DNA from: Seiridium cupressi
Lineage: Eukaryota; Ascomycota; Sordariomycetes; Amphisphaeriales; Sporocadaceae
DNA: 64,000 nucleotides
Assembly: GCA_036674765.1 (NCBI GenBank)
Contig: JARVKI010000033.1
Coordinates: 347,262 to 411,261, forward strand
Direction: 5' to 3'
Within the stretch, counting starts at the first letter, position 1. Every line of letters starts with the position of its first letter. Positions 56,302 to 64,000 of the stretch are shown here, in pieces. Below the pieces are notes generated by a model. It had not been told where the DNA came from. It made no database searches and worked only from the letters and a program-made list of their open reading frames with translations. A program made the position numbers and the translations under genes.

Positions 56302-58141
56302 CTACTGAAAGTCCCACAGCTTGGTGAGAAGGTTGTCCTCCGTTCCCGACCCAGGGTCAAGGGGCAGGAAGATTCTTTTTGGAATCATATATTCCACCAC
56401 TGGCGGCTTCTTGATTTGCTTCGACAGTTCGGCCTCCATGAGACTGCTGTAACCATGATCCAAGAAGTCTTCCTGATTATACCCCTGCTTCGTGAACTGC
56501 TCCGCCAAGATCTTCGCAATAGTGGCCACGTTCGGGTGGTAATGACTCTGAAGTTGAACGACCTCCCACAGGCAACTTTCAATTGCTTGTGTTTCCATCG
56601 GATCCTCTTCCTCGGCATTGAATGGATCATCAAGTCCCTCGGTCTCGATTAGTCGTCGCTCTTCCTCTGACCGTATTTCACGATGAATCATGAAGGTACT
56701 GAGATTATATTAGCATGGACCCAAGATACAATTAGAATCACGTCCAAGCAATTCAAGCTTACCATAGAGGGTGTTTCTTAAGCAAGTTATACCTAAAGCG
56801 CTCTGGTTAGTTTATAAACCCGACTACAGGCCAGCCGTTTGGGTGCACGAACATCCATGGAATGATAGCTACTATCGCCGCCGGCGGGGCGTTGAGACAT
56901 AGTCTAGACAGTCGTTTAAGGAAGGAAGCAACTGGAATATATGAGCCAAAAATTCATCGCTAAGATGCAGAACACTGCTGGTGGGCAAAGTGGCGCTGTA
57001 GAATCCACTTACCTAAAGCCGCTGGTAAATGAGTAGACGCGAGAAAGGTATCAAGAAGTCTCAGGAACCTTGATCGATGTTTGGAGTGCAAAATTTCCGA
57101 ATCGAGTAAGGAATACAATTTTCGGAAGAAGGAGGGATAGTCCAAGTTCCTATGCTGGATCAAGTAAAACACGCCTTCCAAAGCAAGTAACGAGATAGAG
57201 CCGCCAGCGCCATAGGAGTCTGAGAGGAAGTCGGCCAGCAATTCTGGCTGTTGTCCGAACCACGGAGCGATGGAGCGGGTCATGATCTGTAAAACTTCTT
57301 TTGTCTGGTCTCGGTTTGGACCTAAGCGCAACAGAGCAAGCCAGGCGTTCTGGCCCTCCTTTTTCTGCTGGCTCAAAGATGTCACAGGATGGTTCTTCTT
57401 CTTCGGTGCGACAGTGTAAACCTCGCCGAGGTCCTCTGCCGAATCTGGCACATCTTCGAAGAAAGATAACATGTCGAAAGCGTTGCCGAAAAGGTCTTCT
57501 GTTGCAATATCCGTGTCCTCAGCTAGGATAGTCCTCAAGGCTTTAAACGTGTAAAAACGCACGTCACAATATTCACCCAGGAACTTTTCACAAAACTCCT
57601 GCCTTGCATCTTCCGAGCTCCCCTTGACCAGTACGGACACAATTTCCTTGAGGAACTCCCTAGGGAAAGTGTATTCCTCCTTGCTGCTTAGATGTTGCCC
57701 TTCTGCTTTCAAAGTTCGCATTGCTAGACTTAATGCAGTTGAGGCTGTTTCTTCTTCGCCCAATGCAGCAAGCACGATCTGTTTATAGTCGGCTAGTCTC
57801 TCTTTGAGCCAATGGCAGATAGTCAGCTGCTTGTCGGACATGCCAGGCTGCCTCGTCAAGGTTCCCGCCGCCAAAAGTCGTATGAATGTCCGGCACAAAG
57901 ATATGGTTGTGATTGTCGACAACTCCTCATCATCCTTGCTCGAGGCAATTTCCAGCAACTTCGTGATGTTGTTATAAGCCTTCTTCGACTCGAGGATTTC
58001 GTTCTCTAACAGCAGAATATGGGCAGCGGGATCCTCGTCGTCGCTCGGGCTTTCCGATCTGGTACGTTTCTTCGGCTTTGACGAAGCAGCATCCGATCGC
58101 TTCCTCTTAAGAGGCGCATCCGCCGTCACTTTGTTCGGCAT
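56302..58141 (-). CDS. NOC4: Nucleolar complex protein 4 (CBF/Mak21 family)
   Basis: Noc4 pairs with Nop14 in assembly and export of the small ribosomal subunit. Four exons (minus): 58141-57013, 56931-56853, 56792-56763 and 56698-56302. The introns are 81 nt (GTAAGT...TTCCAG), 60 nt (GTTCGT, CTAAC branch, TTTAG) and 64 nt (GTAAGC...CTCAG). The product is 544 residues. The basic N-terminus (LKRKRSDAASSKPKKRTR) is a nuclear/nucleolar signal. The helical repeats end DTFLASTHLPAALVASFLKRLSRL and IIPWMYNLLKKHPLCTFMIHREI. The C-terminal DPFNAEEEDPMETQAIESCLWE, LQSHYHPNVATIAKI and EDFLDHGYSSLMEAEL are the CBF/Mak21 hallmark. The 30-nt exon 3 is unusually small but is needed to keep the motif. It is divergent from TFG2. 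Confidence 0.93.
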
Positions 58142-58589
58142 TTTGAAGGTCGATATCGTCCCGCCGCTTGTTGGCTATTCCGGGAATCGAAGGTGTCCTG
58201 TAATTTTGGCGGTAGATCTTCCTGCATAAATCGGCCTCTTTGGCGAGCCGCTCCCTCAGTAAAAATAATTCCAAGATAAGATAAGAAGCAGATCTGATGT
58301 ATCATTCCCAATTATCAGCCCCAGCTGTTGCCAGCTGAAGACGATAAGAGCTCCGATTAGAGCAGGGCAAGCTCTGACGCACGTGACCTTGAATCCTTGT
58401 GTAATACACTCTGACGTCGGCCTGTTGCAACGGATGCAGTGACGCTGCAACATAATTCTTTCAGTTCTTTGTTCCTATTTGAACCGGTGATGCCGCCTGC
58501 GCATTCCTAAAGCCTCTCTCGCTGCAATTGATTGAACCAGATCTGTAGCCCAGAGCTATTGCCAACAATCAGCCACGCGTTTGCCGGCC
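58142..58589. promoter_or_regulatory. Divergent promoter: NOC4 / TFG2
   Basis: 448 bp between start codons that point away from each other. It likely serves both nuclear housekeeping genes. CACGTGAC at 58380-58387 is an E-box-like site that could bind a basic-helix-loop-helix factor. Confidence 0.5.
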
Positions 58590-59751
58590 ATGGCTACAGT
58601 TAAGAACGAGTCTGGCGTCAAGCTGGAACCCGGCATCAAACCTGACCCGGATGATGTGAAGCCGTCACCGGGCGCTTTCGAGGACGACGAGCTTTACGAG
58701 GACGCCGGCGACCTAGAGTTCTACGATGCAAGCCAACCACAAGATCCTCAAGGTAGTGCCTTTCTAGCGCACCTTCCCAAATATCTATACGACCAATGGG
58801 CGCAGCTAGGCGACGAGGAAGACCTCGTTATAGGGAAGGTGAGGACATGGGCAGAGGTAGACAAAAGCGGCCAACAAATACAAAAGTTCGCCATTCTCGT
58901 TGATTCGAGCAATCCGATCCACCAGAGCGTCCCGAAAGAGTACACGTTGGAAATGAGGGACCCCAGCCTGCTCAACACCTTCATGTTCACCGAGCAAGAT
59001 CTGCCAGGCTTCAAGAATAAGACGCAGGGTGGCCCGAACAACGATATCCCCCCTCATCTGCGACCCAAGCCGGCCCAGCCGAAGGAGAATGTAAAACCAG
59101 AGCCTGGAAAGAGCCGCAGGAGAGAGCCGTATTACCGCAAGGCCATTCCCAAGAAGACTGTCCTGGCCGCCAGGTTTCGTAGGGAGGTGAATGCTCAGCC
59201 GGTCATGACTCCAGAAGCCAAGCACATCCTAGCTATGAGAGCAAGCGACGCGCTCAAGCCCAAGGCAGCCACCAGTATCATGTCAGGAACCCGGAATCCA
59301 GTCGGTATCATTCACGCTGGTACTACCATGGGCAACGCCAAGATGAGCGGTTTCATTGTAAGTATTTCAGTGCGGCGTACCCAAGCAGGCAACGTACTAA
59401 TCAACCTAGCGTACTGTCGATCCCAAGGCCAAAACCAAGACTAAGAAGGAAGAAAAGGCTGCTCGCATGGAGCAGTCTGCTCTGCTCGACGCCATCTTCG
59501 CCTGCTACACCGAGTATAGCTATTGGAGCATGAAAACATTTAAGCATAGACTGAGACAGCCCGAGGCCTGGCTGCGCGAGAATCTGGAGCAAGTCGCCGT
59601 ACTGCACAAGACTGGCAGGTTCGCCAATTACTGGGAACTCAAGCCAGAATACCAGAAACAGAAAGCCAATGCCGAAGTTGCAACCGAGGTGGCTGATTTT
59701 GCTGATGATGACGATGATGACGAGAATGTTGAGATGGAGGATGTTGTATAG
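58590..59751 (+). CDS. TFG2: Transcription factor TFIIF subunit beta
   Basis: Beta subunit of TFIIF, which escorts RNA polymerase II to promoters. Exons 58590-59357 and 59410-59751 with a 52-nt phase-0 intron (GTAAGT...ACCTAG). The product is 369 residues. The N-terminal part is acidic. The dimerisation domain starts LPKYLYDQWAQLGDEEDLVIGKVRTW. The RREPYYRKAIPKKTVLAARFRREVNAQP linker precedes the winged-helix C-terminal domain (LLDAIFACYTEYSYWSMKTFKHRLRQPEAWLRENLEQVAVLHKTGRFANYWELKPEY), the most conserved part of the family. The tail is acidic (DDDDDDENVEMED). The intron separates the linker from the winged helix. Start ATG 58590 is the first in frame after a short leader. Confidence 0.96.
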
Positions 59752-60291
59752 GCTCTCTCCAGCAGCAAAAGTTTCCGGATGAATCTACCATGGGCGTCAT
59801 GCATATCAGGAGTTTTAGGCGTTTACTGAAACAGAGGCTTCCCAGTGTTCTGGATAGAGGGACCTGCATGTATAATTTAGATGATACCCTAAGTAGTATG
59901 AGCAAGTGAAAGCCGTCCTACTCCTAGACTGGCTCAATGCACTCGCTTACGGAAAAAAAGACTATGTAGGTATCTGGCGTATTGATACAAGTCAGTATCT
60001 GATATTTGCCTAGAAATCGATCCCCACTCCTGCCGTTTCAATGTCTTTGACGGGCAATCCTACCAACCGACCATAAAGCGTTCCGCAGCCCCATTCGCCA
60101 AAAGTCGTCTGCTCTTCCGTATCCGGCAACCCACTGTCCGTCCCCGCAATCGACTCCATTCGGATCGGCTCCCACGTTTCGGTCGCAATCTCTCACACCC
60201 ACGCACACACACTACGTCATACTCCATATCAAATTTATCAGCAGCAGAGGCGAGGGTTGCGAATTTGGATTTCAAGCTCCCCAAAGCCATC
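59752..60291. other. Intergenic, promoter of HAD gene
   Basis: 0.54 kb. Nothing but the 3' UTR of TFG2 and the upstream region of the next gene is recognised. Confidence 0.5.
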
Positions 60292-61158
60292 ATGTCAATA
60301 TTTCTCGACTTCGACGGCACAATAACTGCTCGCGACACTATCGGCGAGCTTGCCAAAGCTGCCTTGCGCATCCAATCAGATCGCGGCATTGACCTCGAAG
60401 AGAAGTGGGACGGCGTCGTCAAGTCCTATATGCAGGATTATGACAGACATGTCGACGAATATCATATCAAGGAAGCCGACCGGTGTGGGCCGGGAGCCGA
60501 GGTTGAGTTCCTCCGGGAAATGAAGACGGTTGAGCTCAAGTCACTAGACAGGATCAATGCCTGTGAAGTGTTCAAAGGAGTCAGCGAGGACGACCTGTGG
60601 CGGGCAGGTCGTCAGGCTGCGACGGATGGAACTGTCAAGATACGGCCCGGCTTCAAGAGATTCGTGCAGAGGCGAGTCAAAGAGGGCTGGAGGATATGGG
60701 TTATCAGCGTCAACTGGTCGACGGCTTTCATTGAGGGTGTGCTGGACTGCGGGGATATACACGTCATTGCCAACCATGTCAACAGAGATGGCACCGTTGT
60801 CGGACCCGAGATACTCAACAGTGCCAAAGATGGCAAGCCGGACGAGATCAGGAACCTGACAAACTCTCGCGACAAGCTGGACGTTATGAAAGGCGTGCTT
60901 CATCGAGATGGAGTAGACATGGCTCCCAGTTTCTACTTTGGCGATTCGATCACGGACTTGGAGTGTTTGCTACATGCCATGTATGGCATTGTCATAGCAG
61001 ATGGGGAGGGTGAGAAGTCAAAATTGATACAGACGCTCAGAAGAATAGGCAAGGACGTACCTAGGGCCAAGGAGACAGAGCCTTTAGTGCATCCTCTCAA
61101 GTGGGCGGAAGATTTCGAGGAAGTGGAGGAGTCTCTCACCTTCGGCTTGGGTATATGA
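60292..61158 (+). CDS. HAD-superfamily phosphatase-like protein
   Basis: Intronless, 288 residues from ATG 60292. The N-terminal MSIFLDFDGTIT carries the HAD nucleophile motif with Asp6 and Asp8 (DxDGT). Motif II is the Ser/Thr around VISVNWS, the motif III Lys is likely K in LDVMKGVL, and motif IV is FGDSITDLECLL (GDxxxD). The layout resembles phosphoserine-phosphatase-like fungal proteins such as yeast YNL010W, and the substrate is not known. An upstream frame (from 60265, starting at TTG) extends without a good ATG. All four motifs are intact, so it is probably active. It is expected to be cytosolic, with no signal or membrane segment. Confidence 0.9.
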   Translation: MSIFLDFDGTITARDTIGELAKAALRIQSDRGIDLEEKWDGVVKSYMQDYDRHVDEYHIKEADRCGPGAEVEFLREMKTVELKSLDRINACEVFKGVSEDDLWRAGRQAATDGTVKIRPGFKRFVQRRVKEGWRIWVISVNWSTAFIEGVLDCGDIHVIANHVNRDGTVVGPEILNSAKDGKPDEIRNLTNSRDKLDVMKGVLHRDGVDMAPSFYFGDSITDLECLLHAMYGIVIADGEGEKSKLIQTLRRIGKDVPRAKETEPLVHPLKWAEDFEEVEESLTFGLGI

Positions 61159-61594
61159 TAGTATTATGCGGCTCTATGGTGCTTCCAAACCCCGAATGCT
61201 AATTCCTTGTCCCATACAATTGGCGACTGGAAACGCAAGTTATTATAGGGGCGCCGTGTTGTCCTCGAACTCAATACAAAGCATGCTATGCTACTACGCC
61301 GAGACGAGCCAAGGGCCATAGACAACAGCAGGCCAGCGCAACAAAGACGTCTCAAAATACGGCATCATATCAAAGCCGCGGTATAGCCCTTTGTAAGTTG
61401 AATATTATTGCAGGCGATCGAAACTTCTCGGTGCGATTGTCTTCTATCCCTAAGTAATCCTATCTATCTTTTCACCTTCTATCCGACTGCGCATTCAACG
61501 ATCCTGTTTACACAATTCAATCGTTTGAAGGAGACGCCCTGTAGAGCTCGCTCTGAACCAGACTACAGAAAAAGACGCTTCCGCCCTTGCCGCA
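61159..61594. other. Intergenic, no supported gene
   Basis: 0.44 kb between two same-strand genes. It carries the 3' UTR and promoter sequence, with CT-rich tracts near 61440-61520. Confidence 0.5.
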
Positions 61595-62047
61595 ATGTGT
61601 GTCTACAAACGCACCCTCTTCGCCCTCTGCAATCATCACCAATGGCTGCCTCAGCCCTTCAGGATTTGTGAGCACCAACAGTCATATCTTGCAGGCCAGA
61701 CCCCCGAACCGTGCAAGCAAGCCAGAGGTCATCCTCTCGCCACCGTCAAACTTGAGAAATTGTGTCCTCGTTGCGAAGGCTCCCATCAAACTGTCAACGA
61801 GAAATTACAAAAGGCAAAAGACATGATCTCGGACAGCAAAAAGACGCTAGTGGGAGCCGACGAGAGATGTAGGGCCATACTAGAGGACGTAGGCATTGAC
61901 ATGAGTGAGAGCGAAGATGAAGGCGAGGTCGAGGGTTTGAAGGAAGAAATGGAGGCACTTGGTGGGATAGGGGGGCTGGATACGGCATCGGCAAAGTTCT
62001 TGAAGAGGAGAAAAGAGGACGACAAGAAGCATTTGTTCATGGGGTAG
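61595..62047 (+). CDS. Small Cys/His-rich fungal protein, zinc-binding-like
   Basis: 150 residues from ATG 61595, intronless. The N-terminal half is rich in Cys and His with regular spacing: MCVYKRTLFALCNHH, then RICEHQ, EPCKQARGHPL and LCPRCEGSH. This is the layout of a family of short fungal proteins that I recall as MCxYxRTxxxCxH...PRCxxC. The C-terminal half is a charged coil (NEKLQKAKDMISDSKK) with an acidic stretch (ESEDEGEVEG). No catalytic domain is seen, and the role in any pathway is unknown. Short but coherent. Confidence 0.65.
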   Translation: MCVYKRTLFALCNHHQWLPQPFRICEHQQSYLAGQTPEPCKQARGHPLATVKLEKLCPRCEGSHQTVNEKLQKAKDMISDSKKTLVGADERCRAILEDVGIDMSESEDEGEVEGLKEEMEALGGIGGLDTASAKFLKRRKEDDKKHLFMG

Positions 62048-63259
62048 GGCATGCATTCAAAATACAAGGACGAACGGCTGAGCGTGGAGACTGTCGTACC
62101 CCCCAAACTTTTGCAAGGGCAACTTGTGATATGTGGACATGACGGATGAAAAAATATCACTACTCAACCATTCCCTATGTATTTGACTAGCTGGAATATG
62201 GATATTGAATCAAACACCCGTCTCAATGAAGCACTGGATGATGTTGTCTTCTACCGACTCAAATGGACATGTTGACTGTGAATCCCTATTATATGTCCAG
62301 GTTGATCTTCGTGTGAATTTTCCCAAGGTATTCACATCCACAGAACCCTGCATACCGTGAATAAGCATGCTGATTCGGCCCTCAGATGGCCCCGGCACAC
62401 ATGCGAGTCAACTATAAGGAAGCTTACCATTACCCCTACGGGCTATCATTTACTCCGCTACTAAAGAACACCGGCAGCTGCTCTGCCAACCTCAGTTGAT
62501 GGTCGTTCAACTAGTGTACCACAAGTACCAGCGCAGTCTTGTAGTCCCATAAATACTGCTGAACTTTTACTAAACGCTTGGGACACTTATAGTAGCAACA
62601 ATTTCCAGTTAAAGAGCAGGCGAGCTACATCTAATCAATATGGTCTTTATTTACTATCCGCCTCTAGTCTTTCACCGTATGCATTTCCAAATCAGGATCC
62701 TCACTCAGATCACATCCCAACCAGCCGAGAGACTGTCATGGAACGCAAAGCTATTCTCACTGATTTTGAATATTTTGATAAAATACGAAACATTTATCTT
62801 GGGAGAAACCGCACTGCCAAAGTCAAATTTCCATGAAGCACAGTTTGCACACACTCCCTTGTGATGGAGCGCCTGGGTACGAGGCCGAGACAGCTGTGAT
62901 GACGGTACCCCGCAAGTCCAGCTGTATACGCATTAGCCCGATTGTCACCATTGAGAAGTGCCGGCAAATACGAAGAATGCGCATGGTCTTTACCGACAGA
63001 TCCGAGGGCCACGTGGTGCCCTGACTTGGTAGGACCAGGCAACGCCCGTAACGCTGTGCAGTCATGAGACAGATGCAGAATGGGGACAACAAGCGCAATG
63101 GACTACGGATTCCGTATCGAGCATTATTTCATTGCTTACTGCACAACGGTCTGCCACGAATTATCAGTCGCCTCAGGTACGCAGGAGTTTGTGCCATATA
63201 GTGAAGAGCATGGAGGCCAGCACTCTTCTACTGACTCTGCCAAATTCAAAAGAAATTTA
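62048..63259. other. Intergenic, no supported gene
   Basis: About 1.2 kb. Short ORFs on both strands without features. The G+C content falls toward the right end as the AT-rich block is approached. Confidence 0.45.
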
Positions 63260-64000
63260 GCTTTTAGGCCAAGCACTTTTATTTTATTTTATTTTATTCA
63301 TTTCTATATGTTTTTAAATCAACTACCGTTTACCGGCTGCTTTTATAATATAATATAAGTTAATATATATATAAGAATTTATTAATAAATTAATATTAAT
63401 AGTTAAAATTCGAATTTTACAAAATTTTATATATATTAAAGGTTTATTTAAAAATATTTTATAACTTTTTTAAATTTAATATATTAAAACATTATATATT
63501 AATATAAATATAAAAGTTTAATAATAAATATATTTTATTATATTTAATATTAATAAAAACGTTTTTTATAATATTATTATATATATATTAATTTAATATA
63601 TTATAATAAAATCTTTTTTATATTTTTTATAAGTTTTAATAAATTATTTAACGATTAAATTAAAAATAATAAAGATTTTTAAAATATTTTTTATTTTATT
63701 AATAATTAAAATTCGTTTAAAAAATTAAAAAATATTTAAAAGTTTAATAATTATTTAATTTTATTAATATTTAATTAAATTTAATTATAATAATAATAAT
63801 TAAAAAAGTTATTAATAATAATATAAAAAAAGAAAAAGAATTATATAAATTATTAAATTTAAAAATTAAAAAATATTTTATTATTATTTATTTATTATAT
63901 AATTATAATAAATTATAATTTAAAATTTAGTTTAAATAAATAATTTTTTTAATAATTTAATTTAAGTTAATAATTTAAAATAATATTATTATTTTTATTT
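63260..64000. repeat. AT-rich block, running off the window
   Basis: From about 63260 the sequence is almost only A and T, with C and G rare, to the last base. It starts with repeated TTTTA units (63281-63300), then loses long coding stretches altogether. This looks like an AT-rich isochore, for example RIP-mutated repeat debris or a centromere/subtelomere edge. The boundary is sharp, over about 100 bp. No telomere repeat or recognisable transposon survives. Confidence 0.85.

Overview
The window is nuclear DNA of a filamentous ascomycete (Pezizomycotina, most likely Sordariomycetes and possibly Hypocreales). Several things show this. Genes are broken by short introns, mostly 45-110 nt, with GTAAGT/GTATGT-type donors and CTAAC or CTGAC branch sites just before the acceptor. 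There is a fungal secretome (a GH12 glucanase and a small GPI-anchored Ser/Ala protein). There are fungal-specific families (questin-oxidase-like, Nif1-like, DUF7580-like). The window ends in a block of almost pure A+T, typical of genomes shaped by RIP-like mutation. The species cannot be named from the sequence alone.

Layout. 0-9.5 kb is sparse: a 5'-truncated proline iminopeptidase, a small GPI-anchored protein, a tRNA-Gly(TCC) with a decayed copy about 0.3 kb away, and a multi-pass membrane protein interrupted by one in-frame TGA. 9.5-20.5 kb is mostly housekeeping: proteasome beta-5 (PRE2), the mitochondrial tRNA t6A enzyme QRI7, a decayed DUF7580-like gene, a DGAT2 diacylglycerol acyltransferase and a triose-phosphate-type transporter. 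20.5-30.7 kb is looser: weak or broken Thr-rich and hydrophobic ORFs with a 25-bp palindrome, a GH12 endoglucanase, a four-helix MARVEL-like protein and an unrecognised four-exon gene. 30.7-44 kb is dense: RAD17, a questin-oxidase-like gene, IPA1/UBE3D, ATP4, a five-finger CCCH protein and a Sel1-repeat (Nif1-like) gene. 44-56.3 kb is nearly empty apart from one intronless bZIP factor flanked by about 4.4 kb and 6.1 kb without convincing genes. 56.3-62 kb is dense again: NOC4 and TFG2 (divergent), a HAD hydrolase and a small Cys/His-rich protein. After about 63.26 kb the sequence becomes an AT-rich block that runs to the edge.

The genes do not form one pathway. They cover core functions (proteolysis, tRNA modification, DNA-damage checkpoint, ATP synthase, ribosome biogenesis, RNA polymerase II initiation, mRNA 3'-end processing, lipid storage) with accessory genes between them. 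No biosynthetic gene cluster, intact transposon, CRISPR array or clearly new multi-gene system was seen. The best leads are the single in-frame TGA at 6207, the decayed DUF7580-like gene, the 25-bp palindrome beside a frame-broken Thr-rich ORF, the bZIP factor with a hydrophobic segment in a gene desert, the 440-nt intron of the IPA1-like gene, and the sharp AT-rich boundary. All exon borders were read by eye from splice signals and frame; none is backed by transcript data.
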